A DNA stretch of 64,000 nucleotides from CAVUAA01 sp963739345 (GCA_963739345.1 CAVUAA010000001.1:558001-622000); one strand, 5' to 3'. Shown: positions 49,587-59,517, numbered from the stretch's first letter. The notes: generated by a model not told the origin, from the letters alone. Made by a program: numbers and translations.

Positions 49587-50519
49587 TTACGACGTTGTCA
49601 CCGCACCCAACGCATCGAGGTCTGCGACCTTGTCGATGTTGAGCGTTGTTCCATTCACCCCGATCCGTTTATTCATTCCTGTTAGAGTCTTGCCACAGCC
49701 GATTTCAACATAGAGATCGACCCCTTGAGCCTCGATCGCTCGGATCCCATCTTCCCAGCGGACCGAGCGGGTCACTTGGCTCACCAAAAGTTTCCGAATT
49801 TCGGTCAGATCGCTCACAAAGTCGCCAGCAACGTTCATCACCAGACCAATGTCGCTCTCCACAATGGGTGCAGTAGCAACGAGCTCGGCCAGACGGCGCT
49901 CCGCCTCTTGCATCAAACCGCTATGGAAAGCGCCGTGCACTTGAAGAGGGATTGCTTTGCGCGCCCCCGCCTCCTTGCACGCTGCCATCCCCGCTTCGAC
50001 CCCAGCCGGTGTACCTGAAATGACCACCTGCTTGGGACAGTTGAGATTAGCGACGCTAACGTCTGATAACGTTTCCATAAGAGAGATCACCTCTTGATTC
50101 TCCATGCCAATGATCGCCGCCATCGTCCCTTCGGTCGCCTCACATGCGTCGTTCATGAACTGACCGCGAGCCTGCACGAGTGGGAGGCACTCCTCAAAAC
50201 TCATTCGTCCAGAGGCAGTCACGGCTGAGTATTCCCCCAAGCTTAAACCGGCGCAGATCGCTGGCTCCCACTCAGGCATTTGCTCGCGCACCACCGCCAA
50301 AAGGGCCATGCTGGTGACATAGATCGCCACCTGACTGTTTTTCGTCTGGGTGAGCTCCTCAGCTGGCCCCTCGAAGATGATCTTCGAGAGGGAGCGACCC
50401 AAAATGTGGTCCGCCTGCTCGAACACCTCGCGCGCCGCCGCAAAGTTCTCGGCAAAATCTTTGCCCATGCCGACGTATTGAGCTCCCTGTCCAGGGAATA
50501 GAAAGGCTAACTTGGTCAT
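49587..50519 (-). CDS. fabD: Malonyl-CoA:ACP transacylase
   Basis: A 310-residue enzyme that loads malonyl groups onto ACP. Conserved parts: FLFPGQGAQYVGMG, the active-site AGLSLGEYSAVTASG (Ser nucleophile in GLSLG), QVHGAFHSGLM with the catalytic His, and the late VEIGCGKTLTGMNKR. It contains copy 3 of the 12-base word. It starts in a four-base overlap with fabH. Confidence 0.96.
   Translation of the reverse strand: MTKLAFLFPGQGAQYVGMGKDFAENFAAAREVFEQADHILGRSLSKIIFEGPAEELTQTKNSQVAIYVTSMALLAVVREQMPEWEPAICAGLSLGEYSAVTASGRMSFEECLPLVQARGQFMNDACEATEGTMAAIIGMENQEVISLMETLSDVSVANLNCPKQVVISGTPAGVEAGMAACKEAGARKAIPLQVHGAFHSGLMQEAERRLAELVATAPIVESDIGLVMNVAGDFVSDLTEIRKLLVSQVTRSVRWEDGIRAIEAQGVDLYVEIGCGKTLTGMNKRIGVNGTTLNIDKVADLDALGAVTTS
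50058..50069 (+). repeat. 12-base word AACGTCTGATAA, copy 3
   Basis: Within fabD; complementary strand again reads TTA TCA GAC GTT in frame (Leu-Ser-Asp-Val). Confidence 0.7.
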
Positions 50520-51502
50520 ACCATCCTCACAATTGCTGATCCCCAGGTAAATCCTGCCCCAAACGAAGTGAGGAGGAGACGACTCCCCACCTCCAGCACG
50601 TGCTCACTCATCAATTCATCCAGCGCCAAAGGCACAGAAGAGGCGGACGTATTACCGTACTTATGGACGGTCAGATAAATCTTCTCAGTGGGGAATGCGA
50701 GCCGTTTGGCCACACTGTCGATAATTCGCTTATTGGCCTGATGAGGGACCATCCAAGCGATGTCGCCTATCTCTAGGTTGAGCGCTTCAAGCCCCTCCAG
50801 CGAGGACTGGGCCATCCGGCGGACAGCGTGCTTGAAAAGCTCTCTTCCTTCCATGCGCATGAAATGCTGTTTTGCAGCCACAGATTCAGAGGTTGCCGGC
50901 TGCCTGGCGCCCCCGCTCGGGACCGACATCGTACACCCTTCGTCCCCATCGGCGCCAAGACAGATATGCTCGAGTTCTAGCCCCGTCTCCCCTGCGCTAA
51001 TGAGGGCTGCTGACGCCCCGTCACCAAAGAGAATACAGGTAGAGCGGTCTGTGTAGTCAGTGAACGCGCTCAATTTCTCACTCGCGATTAACAACACCGT
51101 TGTATAGAGCCCCGACTCAATAAAGGCCTTGGCCTGTGAGAGGCCGTAGAGAAAACCGGCACATGCCGCCTGATAGTCGAAAGCTGCCGCATTGGTGGCT
51201 CCTATCCTCTTCTGGATAAGAGCTGCCGTACTGGGGAAAAAGTAGTCGGGAGTTGAGGTGCCACAGAGAATCAGATCCACATCGGTCACCTCACAGCCAG
51301 CCTTTTCCAAACATTTTTTTGCCGCCTCTAGCCCCATATCCGAGGTGCTCTCATCATCGCGAGCGATCCGCCGTTCACGAATACCCGTCCGCGAGAAGAT
51401 CCACTCGTCATTGGTGTCGACCATCTTCTCTAAATCGGCATTGCTCAGCACCCGTTCAGGTACATAAGATCCCAGCGCGACGATTTTTGCCTTTCCGTGC
51501 AT
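50516..51502 (-). CDS. fabH: 3-oxoacyl-ACP synthase III
   Basis: A 328-residue condensing enzyme that starts fatty-acid synthesis from acetyl-CoA and malonyl-ACP. The active-site Cys is in FDYQAACAGFLYGL, His in VPHQANKRIID and Asn in HKYGNTSASSVP. The ATG at 51502 (MHGKAKIVALG) has GGAGG close upstream. It is the first gene of the operon and divergent from recR; a short AT-rich stretch (51540-51600) must hold the promoters. Confidence 0.96.
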   Translation of the reverse strand: MHGKAKIVALGSYVPERVLSNADLEKMVDTNDEWIFSRTGIRERRIARDDESTSDMGLEAAKKCLEKAGCEVTDVDLILCGTSTPDYFFPSTAALIQKRIGATNAAAFDYQAACAGFLYGLSQAKAFIESGLYTTVLLIASEKLSAFTDYTDRSTCILFGDGASAALISAGETGLELEHICLGADGDEGCTMSVPSGGARQPATSESVAAKQHFMRMEGRELFKHAVRRMAQSSLEGLEALNLEIGDIAWMVPHQANKRIIDSVAKRLAFPTEKIYLTVHKYGNTSASSVPLALDELMSEHVLEVGSRLLLTSFGAGFTWGSAIVRMV

Positions 51503-51620
51503 TACATCCTCCAAAAAACAGTAAGGCAACATGATAGCTCATTCACGAATTCTTGTGAACCAATCGATTAGTTATTATTTGAATTGAGAGGAAAGCGGAC
51601 AATCACCCATAGTGAACGGA

Positions 51621-52211
51621 ATGATGAAGTATCCCTCCTATATCAATCAGCTTATTGACTCCCTTCGAGCTCTCCCTGGCGTGGGAGGGAAGACTGCCGA
51701 ACGCTTTGCGTTTCAGATGCTTACGTGGAACGAGGGGGAGCTGCAAGAGCTTGCTAGGGTAATAGGGGGGCTCTCAGAGGCAATCGCCCACTGCCCCACC
51801 TGCGGCTGCCTCATGGAGAGGGAGTGCCCCTACTGCGACAACAAGAAAAGAGTAGGAAATATTTTATGTGTGGTCAGCTCCCCAAAGGATGTCTTTGCAA
51901 TTGAAGCAACGGGCGAATATCGGGGATTCTACCATGTTCTTGACGGGCTCCTATCACCCTTGGAGGGGCGAGGAGCTGAGGTCTTGCGACTCGATCGACT
52001 GGTGAAAAGACTCGATCAGATGGAAGAGGCGATCATCGCCCTCGATTCGACCGTCGATGGGGACGCGACAGCGCTCTATTTGAAGAACGAATTGGAGCAA
52101 CACAGCATTCGTGTCTCCCGCCTAGCGTTCGGTCTTCCCATGGGCAGTCCTATTGATTATGTCGATGGAGGCACCCTTGCACGTGCCTTTTCCGGCCGTG
52201 GCTCATTCTGA
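51621..52211 (+). CDS. recR: Recombination mediator RecR
   Basis: About 196 residues. The N-terminal helix-hairpin-helix (LRALPGVGGKTAERFAFQML), a zinc finger CPTCGCLMERECPYC and a Toprim domain (VVSSPKDVFAIEATGEYRGFYHVL) are in the normal order. It acts with RecO/RecF in gap repair. The ATG at 51621 or 51624 matches the family N-terminus; a GTG at 51612 is possible. No clear ribosome site. Confidence 0.94.
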   Translation: MMKYPSYINQLIDSLRALPGVGGKTAERFAFQMLTWNEGELQELARVIGGLSEAIAHCPTCGCLMERECPYCDNKKRVGNILCVVSSPKDVFAIEATGEYRGFYHVLDGLLSPLEGRGAEVLRLDRLVKRLDQMEEAIIALDSTVDGDATALYLKNELEQHSIRVSRLAFGLPMGSPIDYVDGGTLARAFSGRGSF

Positions 52212-52270
52212 CTTGCGCTCAAGCGCACGCTGCTATATGATCCGCCGTTCCTACTCAACGGGATATTGTG

Positions 52271-54610
52271 ATGCGAAGACTCTTCCTATTTTTGCTCCTA
52301 GTGGCGCCCATGATGGCAGACGCTCAGATTCAGCAGTACTCAGACATGCCTGTGGGCGGGATCGAGTTCGTTTGGAACGCTCCCGGAAAGAGCACTCTCG
52401 AACAGCGAACATTGCTAGCCCAGATGAACACAAAGGTGGGTGTCAAGTTCTCACAGCTTGACTTTGATGAAGACCTCAAGCACCTCTCCGAAGAATACGA
52501 CCGTGTAGAGCCAAGTGTCTCAGTTCGCTCTGGCGAGATTTATCTGACCATCAAGCTCACCCCCCGTCCCATTGTCCACGAGTTGGTCTTCGAAGGGAAC
52601 GAACGGATCTCATCTAAGAAGATGAAGAAGGAGCTCGACCTCAAGACGGGCGCGATTTTCGATCGCCACACATTCAACGTCGACTTCAACAAGCTGCGCG
52701 ACCTCTATACGAAGAAGGGCTTTTTCGAAGCTGAGCTGAGCTACAGGGTTGAGCCGATCAAAGGGATGAGTGCGGTCGACATTATTGTAACAGTTAATGA
52801 GGGGCGCACCGGCCATATTCGCGGCCTCGGCTTCACCGGCTTCTCACGCAAGGAAAAGCAGGAGCTCCTCGAAGAGGTGCATACCAAGAAGCGATTCGCT
52901 CTTACCAGTTGGATGACTCAGCAGGGTACCTACCACGAAGAGATGGTTGAGCAAGATCGATTCGTCGTCCTCAACTACCTCCATAATAAGGGGTATGCTG
53001 ATGCCGACGTCCGAGTCGATGTCACTGAAGCTCCTGATGGACGAGGCATCATCGTCACCTTCTTCGCCAATCGGGGAGAACGCTACAGCTTCGGACAGTC
53101 TACCTTCGATGGAAACACCCTCTTCTCCGATGAAGAGGTTCAAGAGCGTATCATCTTCAAAAAGGGAGAGCCCTATTCCCCTGAGCAGATTCGCGATACG
53201 GTCAAGTGGATCAACGACCTATATGGCGCGCAAGGGTACATCGATGCGACCGCCAACTATGAACCTCGGCTGGTTCCCGAGGAACGAGCGTATGACGTTC
53301 ACTTCACCATCACTGAAGGGCGGCAGTGCAAGGTGGGAATGGTCCGTGTGTTTGGAAATCGTAATACACAGGAGCGGGTCATTCTGCACGAATCCCGCCT
53401 CATTCCTGGCGAGACATTTGATCTACGGCGACTCGAGCAGACTGAGGCGGTCCTTCAGAACATTGGCTACTTTGAGACCGTCAACGTCTATGCAGTGCAG
53501 TCACCACAGGAAGTGGAACTGGGCCCCGACTATCGCGACGTCCACATTGAAGTAGAAGAGACCGCAACCGGAAACTTCGGCGTCTTTGGTGGTGCGAGCA
53601 CCGACGAGAATGTCTTTGCTGGTGTCGAGCTGGTGGAGAAGAACTTCAACTGGCGTGGCCTCTTTAACATGAGAGGACGGGGGCCGGCAGCACTTCGAGG
53701 TGGTGGTGAGTTCCTCCGCGCTCGCGCCAACTTCGGTAAAGGTCAAACCTCCTACACCCTCTCCTGGACCAAGCCATTCTTTAAAGACACCTGCTGGGTT
53801 GTCGGTTTTGACCTTGACCGATCCATTAACGGTCTAAAGTCGGATGACTACCGAATCCGTAAAAGTGGCTTCTCGCTGAGAGCTGACTACCCCATCAACC
53901 GCTTCGTCCGCTTCGGCACCCACTACCGCTTCCGGTATGAAGATGTCACATTGAAGAACAAAGACCAGGCGGATGAGCAGCTGCAAGAACAGGCAAAAAA
54001 CCAGGGAACCATCTCAGCGTTTGGTACGACCCTCGCCTACGACTCGGTCGACTACTGGCACACACGGGGTCTACAATCGATGTTGGCCACTGAGGTGGCT
54101 ACCCATCCAGGTAAGTTCAACTTTTTCTCCTTCTCCTACCTCAACGCTTTCTACTACCCCCTCATCGAGCGTATCATCTTCAAGGGACGCTTCGACGCCC
54201 GCTTTATCCAGCCTCTATTTGACACGACCAGTCCTGGCATCCCGCTTGGCGAGCGTCTGTTTTTGGGTGGTGAAGGAAGCGTTCGCGGCTACCGCCCTTA
54301 CTCTTTAGGCCCACAGTTTGCCATCAATAAAGACGAGCCCAAAGGGGGCCTCTCTTCAATGCTCCTCTCGGCCGAGCTGAAGCGGTGCATTGTCCCCCGC
54401 GTCGACGGCTTCGCCTTTGTCGATGGCGGTTACGTTTCTGGTAATGTATGGACAGTGTCTGAAATGCGCTGGTCAGTGGGTCTTGGAGCGAGGATCGAGG
54501 TGATGAACGGCGTGCCGCTAATTATCGGTCTCGGCTACCCCCTTAATGTTAAACGGGGCCAACATGATGATGTCAGACACTTCTTCTTCTCAGTCGGAGG
54601 AAGATTCTAA
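52271..54610 (+). CDS. bamA: Outer-membrane assembly factor BamA
   Basis: A 779-residue protein that inserts beta-barrels into the outer membrane. The signal peptide (RRLFLFLLLVAPMMADAQ) is followed by about five POTRA domains (to ~400), then a barrel with GERLFLGGEGSVRGY (the conserved RGF/Y loop of lid strand 6) and a terminal strand ending FFFSVGGRF. The partner proteins Skp and LpxD follow directly, a classic gene order. The ATG at 52271 follows an in-frame GTG. Confidence 0.96.
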   Translation: MRRLFLFLLLVAPMMADAQIQQYSDMPVGGIEFVWNAPGKSTLEQRTLLAQMNTKVGVKFSQLDFDEDLKHLSEEYDRVEPSVSVRSGEIYLTIKLTPRPIVHELVFEGNERISSKKMKKELDLKTGAIFDRHTFNVDFNKLRDLYTKKGFFEAELSYRVEPIKGMSAVDIIVTVNEGRTGHIRGLGFTGFSRKEKQELLEEVHTKKRFALTSWMTQQGTYHEEMVEQDRFVVLNYLHNKGYADADVRVDVTEAPDGRGIIVTFFANRGERYSFGQSTFDGNTLFSDEEVQERIIFKKGEPYSPEQIRDTVKWINDLYGAQGYIDATANYEPRLVPEERAYDVHFTITEGRQCKVGMVRVFGNRNTQERVILHESRLIPGETFDLRRLEQTEAVLQNIGYFETVNVYAVQSPQEVELGPDYRDVHIEVEETATGNFGVFGGASTDENVFAGVELVEKNFNWRGLFNMRGRGPAALRGGGEFLRARANFGKGQTSYTLSWTKPFFKDTCWVVGFDLDRSINGLKSDDYRIRKSGFSLRADYPINRFVRFGTHYRFRYEDVTLKNKDQADEQLQEQAKNQGTISAFGTTLAYDSVDYWHTRGLQSMLATEVATHPGKFNFFSFSYLNAFYYPLIERIIFKGRFDARFIQPLFDTTSPGIPLGERLFLGGEGSVRGYRPYSLGPQFAINKDEPKGGLSSMLLSAELKRCIVPRVDGFAFVDGGYVSGNVWTVSEMRWSVGLGARIEVMNGVPLIIGLGYPLNVKRGQHDDVRHFFFSVGGRF

Positions 54611-54638
54611 CCTGAATAAGATTCAATGGAGAATATCA

Positions 54639-55181
54639 ATGAGTAAGAAAGCACTGATCCTAGGAGTTATTGCAGCGAGTTTAGCCCTGAGTGCGCCCGT
54701 GATGGCCGCAGACGAGAAGCCGTTGCAGGTGGGCATGGTCGATTTCCGACGGTGCCTCGAAGAGTCTAAGTTTGGAAAGAGCGAGCAAAGCCAACTCGAA
54801 GCGCTTCGCAAGCAACTGACTGGCACATTGCAGGGTTCTGAGCGTGAGTTGACCGATCTGGCCACTAAACTGCGCGATCCCGACTACCTTGACAGCCTCT
54901 CTAACGAGGCCGAAGAGCAGCTTAAGGTCCGCTTCCAGACTCTCTCACAGGAAATGCAGCAGCAACAGCAGCAGTTCTATCAGATTGCCAACCAGGCCGA
55001 GTACAAGTTGATGACTGACCTATCAACCGAAGTGATGGCCGCTTCACAAAAAGTGGCCCGTGAAGGCGACGTCGACCTCATCTTGCGCGAAGACACCGCC
55101 TTCTACTTCCCTAAGGCGATGGATCTCACCACCAAGGTGGTGGCTGTGATGGACTCAAACTTCAGCGAGGATGGTGAGTGA
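54639..55181 (+). CDS. skp: Periplasmic chaperone Skp/OmpH
   Basis: A 180-residue exported protein. The signal peptide (KKALILGVIAASLALSAPVMAAD) is followed by VGMVDFRRCLEESKFGKSEQ and a long coiled coil rich in Gln (QEMQQQQQQFY), then the C-terminal strand region VDLILREDTAFYF. It holds unfolded outer-membrane proteins on the way to BamA. GGAGA lies upstream of the ATG at 54639. The stop overlaps the lpxD start (GTGA). Confidence 0.93.
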   Translation: MSKKALILGVIAASLALSAPVMAADEKPLQVGMVDFRRCLEESKFGKSEQSQLEALRKQLTGTLQGSERELTDLATKLRDPDYLDSLSNEAEEQLKVRFQTLSQEMQQQQQQFYQIANQAEYKLMTDLSTEVMAASQKVAREGDVDLILREDTAFYFPKAMDLTTKVVAVMDSNFSEDGE

Positions 55182-56230
55182 GCCTCACACTAGCGCAGCT
55201 AGCTGAGCTAACGGGAGCTCGCGTGGTCGGCGATCCGTCGACGACGATCGAAGGGGTGGCCGATCTTGCATCTGCCACCCCTTCCGATGTCTCCTTCCTC
55301 TCCGCCACCCAGTTTGGCGGCAGTTTTAAGTCGTACGAAAAAGCGATGAGAACCTCCAAGGCTGGCGCCATTTTTGTCTCAGATGAGATCGAACTACCAA
55401 GCGATCGGCAATTCCTAATCACCCCCGATCCTTCCCAATCCTTTCAGACCATCGTCCAGCTCCTCCATCCGAAGATCGAAACCGGCTTTGAAGGGATCCA
55501 CCCCTCAGCAGTCATTCATCCCACTGCTAAGATTGGCACGGATGTCACCATTGGTCCCTGTGCGGTCATTGATCGGGATGTAGTCATTGGCAACGGTACC
55601 CACATCGGCGCACAAGTATCTATTGGCGCCCAGACCGTAATTGGCGACCACTGTCTCCTTCATCCCCGCTCTACCGTCCGCGAAGGGTGCCGCCTGGGCA
55701 ACCGGGTCCAACTGCAACCAGGTGCTGTCATCGGCTCGTGTGGCTTTGGCTACACCACCGATGCAAACGGCATCCACACCAAGATCGAGCAGCTAGGTGC
55801 TGTTGTTCTTGAAGATGACGTCGAGATTGGCGCCAATACCACCATCGACCGAGGGCGCTTCGCCAAAACCCGCGTACGCTCCGGCACTAAAATCGATAAC
55901 CTCGTCCAGATCGCCCACGGCGTCGACGTGGGCCCTTCCAACCTGATCGTGGGGCAGAGCGGCATTGCCGGCTCCACAAAGACCGGCCGCAACGTCGTAC
56001 TCGCTGGCCAGGTGGCGGTTAATGGCCACATCGAATTGGCCGACCAGGTGATGGTCGCGGCCCGAAGCGCCGTCATGAGAAGCCTTAAGGAACCGGGCAA
56101 GTACATCGGTGAGCCTGCAGTCCCCTACGCTGACTTCCGCCGCCAGTTCATGCACCTTCTCCGGCTCGATCGCTATGCAAAGCACATTGCCGAGCTCGAG
56201 ACGCGCCTCAAATCTCTCGAGTCGGACTAG
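55178..56230 (+). CDS. lpxD: UDP-3-O-acylglucosamine N-acyltransferase
   Basis: A 350-residue enzyme of lipid A synthesis. The N-terminal uridine-binding domain (LAELTGARVVGDPSTTIEGVADLASAT) is followed by a left-handed beta-helix with hexapeptide repeats (IGTDVTIGPCAVIDRDVVIG) and a C-terminal helix (FMHLLRLDRYAKHIAELE). The GTG start overlaps skp by four bases. The presence of lpxD indicates that the cell makes lipid A. The stop overlaps that of pdhC on the other strand (CTAG). Confidence 0.95.
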   Translation: MSLTLAQLAELTGARVVGDPSTTIEGVADLASATPSDVSFLSATQFGGSFKSYEKAMRTSKAGAIFVSDEIELPSDRQFLITPDPSQSFQTIVQLLHPKIETGFEGIHPSAVIHPTAKIGTDVTIGPCAVIDRDVVIGNGTHIGAQVSIGAQTVIGDHCLLHPRSTVREGCRLGNRVQLQPGAVIGSCGFGYTTDANGIHTKIEQLGAVVLEDDVEIGANTTIDRGRFAKTRVRSGTKIDNLVQIAHGVDVGPSNLIVGQSGIAGSTKTGRNVVLAGQVAVNGHIELADQVMVAARSAVMRSLKEPGKYIGEPAVPYADFRRQFMHLLRLDRYAKHIAELETRLKSLESD

Positions 56231-57513
56231 ACCGCTAGGCCGGCAGGGTTCTCCAGTAGAGTTTTAAGGGTGACGAGGAAGTCGGCGACAACGGCGCCGT
56301 CGAGGACGCGGTGATCGGCCGAAACCGTGAGTGCCATCGTCTTGCCAGGGACAATCTCTCCCCCTTTCACTACAGGAACGTCTAAGATGCCCCCTACGGC
56401 GATAATCGCCGCTTGCGGGGGGTTGATGACGGCGACGAAGTCAGAAACGCCATACATCCCTAAATTAGAGATCGAAATCGAACCACCCGTGTACTCTTCG
56501 GGATCGAGTTTCCCCTGCCGCGCACGACCTGCCAGCTCGCGGATCTCTGCGCCGATTTGTCCCACATTCTTAAAGTCGGCGTGGCGGACGATGGGAGTGA
56601 TTAGTCCTTCAGGAAGGGCGACGGCGATCGAGATGTCAATCGTCTTGAAGCGGATGAGGGTGTTGTTAGCCGAGTTGTAGCCACTGTTGAGTGCCGGCTT
56701 CTCACGCAGCGCAAGGGCTGTGGCCCGCACCACAAAGTCATTAATCGATACTCTCAGTCCATACTCTTTGAGCTGCGCACGGAGAGCGACGAGCGGTGCC
56801 GCATCGATCTCCTGCGTGACGTAGAAGTGGGGAATGAATGTCTTCGCTTCTTGCAATCTTTGGCCAACAGTACGGCGCATTGGCGAGAGTTTCTCCTCCT
56901 CATATGTGCCCGGAGGAAGCGACGGCCTCGCCTGACTACCAAAAGCCACCCGTCCAGCAGCGGGTGCTGTCTCAATGTCGCGGGCAACCACCCGTCCGCC
57001 CGGCCCGCTACCCGCAATCGCGGAGAGATCGAGCTGCTTCTCAGCAGCCAGCTTCTTGGCCAACGGTGACGCAGCAATTCTATCCCGTGGCTCAGCCGCT
57101 GCAAAGTGGTAGTGTTCTAGTGGAGGTGCCGGGGCAATCGCTGGCTGTGCGAGTCCATCTCCTGTCGCTCTTGAGGTGGCCTTTGGCGCGGATTCTTTCA
57201 CCTCTTCGACAGGCGCGGTCTCCTTCTCATCCTGCGCAACCCCCTCAGGAGTGTACCCCTCAATGCTCTCATCCTTCTCTTCGGTAAAGACCGCGATGGG
57301 CTGACCCACACGCACTTCGTCATCGGGGTGAACTAAAATCTGGCGGAGATACCCCTCATCGAGGGCGTCGTGCTCAACCGACGCCTTGTCGGTGGCAATC
57401 TCAAGCAATGTATCTCCCGCTTCCACACGATCCCCTACCGCCTTGTTCCATTTGACGATGGTCCCCTCTTCCATAGTAGGGGTGAGCTTGGGCATGGTGA
57501 CAGTGAATGGCAT
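56227..57513 (-). CDS. pdhC: Pyruvate dehydrogenase E2, dihydrolipoamide acetyltransferase
   Basis: A 428-residue E2 subunit. One lipoyl domain (1-75; lipoylated Lys in EIATDKASVEHD), an Ala/Pro/Glu-rich linker, a peripheral-subunit-binding domain (ASPLAKKLAAEKQLDLSAIAGSGPGGRVVARDIE region) and the catalytic core ending with DHRVLDGAVVADFL containing the active-site His and Asp. It transfers acetyl from lipoamide to CoA. Three bases separate it from the E1 beta gene. E3 is not in the window. Confidence 0.95.
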   Translation of the reverse strand: MPFTVTMPKLTPTMEEGTIVKWNKAVGDRVEAGDTLLEIATDKASVEHDALDEGYLRQILVHPDDEVRVGQPIAVFTEEKDESIEGYTPEGVAQDEKETAPVEEVKESAPKATSRATGDGLAQPAIAPAPPLEHYHFAAAEPRDRIAASPLAKKLAAEKQLDLSAIAGSGPGGRVVARDIETAPAAGRVAFGSQARPSLPPGTYEEEKLSPMRRTVGQRLQEAKTFIPHFYVTQEIDAAPLVALRAQLKEYGLRVSINDFVVRATALALREKPALNSGYNSANNTLIRFKTIDISIAVALPEGLITPIVRHADFKNVGQIGAEIRELAGRARQGKLDPEEYTGGSISISNLGMYGVSDFVAVINPPQAAIIAVGGILDVPVVKGGEIVPGKTMALTVSADHRVLDGAVVADFLVTLKTLLENPAGLAV

Positions 57514-57516
57514 GAC

Positions 57517-58494
57517 TTACCTTAGCAAACGTTGGGCACCGTCGAGGATGCGTTCCATATTGGGAAGGGTGGCCGCCTCTAGCACTTTGCTATAAGGCAT
57601 TGGCGTCTCTTTCTGGCAGACACGCACAAGAGGAGCATCGAGAAAGTCGAAGCAGAGCTCTTGAATCTGAAAGCCCACTTCAGCGGTGATGCCGGCGAAG
57701 ATGTGTCCCTCCTCAACGAGAAGGCAGCGGCCGGTCTTTCTAACAGACTCGGCTATGGTCGCAATATCGAGCGGCTTAATGGTGCGCAGATCAATCAGCT
57801 CAACCGACACTCCCCGCTTACGCAGCTCTTTGGCCGCCTGCTCGCAGAAAGTGACCTGCCGGCCGTGGGAGACCATTGTCATGTCGCTCCCCTCCTCAAC
57901 CACCCGCGCCTTGCCGATGGGAACGAGGTACTCCTCCGTAGGAATCTCACCTTTGTCGCCATACATCAGCTCGCTCTCTAAAAAGAGAACAGGGTTGTTG
58001 TTACGGATGGCCGACTTGAGCAGCCCCTTGTAGTCGTAGGCTGTCGAGGGTGCGATGATGATAAAACCGGGAAGATTGCCATAGAGCGCTTCCACACAAT
58101 GAGAGTGCTGACACGACACCTGCGCCGCCGTTCCATTTGGACCGCGAAAGACAACAGGCACATTATAGCGGCCACCTGACATGTAGTGCATTTTTGCTGC
58201 ATTAGAAATGAGCTGATCGGCCCCGACAAAAGAGAAGTTCCACGACATGTATTCGACCACAGGCCTTAAACCTGCCATCGCAGCGCCGACGGCCAAACCG
58301 CCAAAGCCAAGCTCAGCAATGGGCGTGTCAACCACCCGCTTAGGTCCCCACTTGTCGAGCATCCCCTTCGTCACTTTGTAGGCGCCGTTGTACTCGGCCA
58401 CCTCTTCACCCATGATGAACACCCGCTCATCGCGCGTCATCTCCTCATCCATCGCCTGACGAATCGCTTCGCGAATCTGAACCGTCTGCATCAT
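57517..58494 (-). CDS. pdhB: Pyruvate dehydrogenase E1, beta subunit
   Basis: A 325-residue thiamine-diphosphate enzyme subunit. Conserved parts: EEVAEYNGAYKVTKGML with the cofactor Glu, DTPIAELGFGGLAVGAAM, PVVFRGPNGTAAQVSCQHSH and IDLRTIKPLDIATI. With the alpha subunit it decarboxylates pyruvate. The ATG overlaps the alpha-subunit stop by four bases (a second ATG follows directly). Confidence 0.96.
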   Translation of the reverse strand: MMQTVQIREAIRQAMDEEMTRDERVFIMGEEVAEYNGAYKVTKGMLDKWGPKRVVDTPIAELGFGGLAVGAAMAGLRPVVEYMSWNFSFVGADQLISNAAKMHYMSGGRYNVPVVFRGPNGTAAQVSCQHSHCVEALYGNLPGFIIIAPSTAYDYKGLLKSAIRNNNPVLFLESELMYGDKGEIPTEEYLVPIGKARVVEEGSDMTMVSHGRQVTFCEQAAKELRKRGVSVELIDLRTIKPLDIATIAESVRKTGRCLLVEEGHIFAGITAEVGFQIQELCFDFLDAPLVRVCQKETPMPYSKVLEAATLPNMERILDGAQRLLR

Positions 58495-59483
58495 TGTGCG
58501 TAGACTCCCTCTTCAAGCGTAGCGACATCTGGCCATGGGCTCTCTTCGGCAAACTTAATCGCTTCCACTACGCGATCCCGCTCCGCCTTGTTAAGCACCT
58601 TGAACTCTTCCTCGCTCATCACTCCTCGCTTAATCAGATCAGCCTTGAAAGTGGCGACCGGATCGCGCTCCATAATGTGAGCGAGCTCATCCTTGCTTCG
58701 ATAATTAGCCGGATCAGAGACCGAATGGCCGCGGAACCGTTCGGTGAGCAGCTCGACAATGACCGGCCGCTTTTCTCGCAGCACCTTCTCATGGAGAAAC
58801 TTAAACGCGCCGTAACAATTGTAGAAGTCCATCCCATCGACAGTGTAGCCGTCGATCCCGTAGCTTAGCCCCTGCTTCTCAGCAATGTGATCGACTGCAA
58901 TCGCACGACTGACAGCCGTCCCCATTCCCCAATGATTGTTCTCAATCACGTAGATGCACGGTAAATCCCACAACGAGGCGATGTTAAGCGATTCGTGAAA
59001 CGAGCCTTGTGCCACCGCACCGTCGCCCATAAACGTAACCGATACCTCACCACTCTCTAGATACTTGGCCGCAAATCCAGCGCCCGTTCCCAACGGAATC
59101 TGACCTCCGACAATCCCAGAGCCACCCATTAGCCGATTGGTGTAGAGGTGCATCGACCCACCGTTGCCTCGAGCATTGCCCGTTACCCGGCCGAATAGCT
59201 CGGCCATCGCCTCTTTGGGTGTCACCCCTAACAGGAGAGCGTGCGCGTGACAGCGGTAGGTAACAGCCCACCAGTTCTCTGCACCGACCGCCGCCACAGC
59301 GCCAACCGCGATCGCCTCTTGTCCCACATATAAATGGAGGAAGCCGCCGATTTTCCCCTGCTGATAGGCCGCCTCTGCCCGCGCCTCAAAATTGCGAATG
59401 AGTAGCATCTCGCGCATCCGCTCGAGCAAGCCTTCCTTGCCCAGCTCCCGCGCGATCGCCTCTTTGTCTATTGGTATCTCCAT
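58491..59483 (-). CDS. pdhA: Pyruvate dehydrogenase E1, alpha subunit
   Basis: A 330-residue subunit. The thiamine-diphosphate motif GDGAVAQGSFHESLNIASLWDLP...ENNHWGMGT (GDGxxxxN type) is visible, with HLYVGQEAIAVGAVAAV and YRCHAHALLLG earlier and RFRGHSVSDPANYR near the phosphorylation-loop equivalent. First gene of the pdhABC group; a bacilliredoxin-like gene lies 34 bases upstream on the same strand and may share the transcript. Confidence 0.96.
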   Translation of the reverse strand: MEIPIDKEAIARELGKEGLLERMREMLLIRNFEARAEAAYQQGKIGGFLHLYVGQEAIAVGAVAAVGAENWWAVTYRCHAHALLLGVTPKEAMAELFGRVTGNARGNGGSMHLYTNRLMGGSGIVGGQIPLGTGAGFAAKYLESGEVSVTFMGDGAVAQGSFHESLNIASLWDLPCIYVIENNHWGMGTAVSRAIAVDHIAEKQGLSYGIDGYTVDGMDFYNCYGAFKFLHEKVLREKRPVIVELLTERFRGHSVSDPANYRSKDELAHIMERDPVATFKADLIKRGVMSEEEFKVLNKAERDRVVEAIKFAEESPWPDVATLEEGVYAQ

Positions 59484-59517
59484 GGCCTCAAACGATGTCT
59501 TAATTCCCCCAAGAGAG

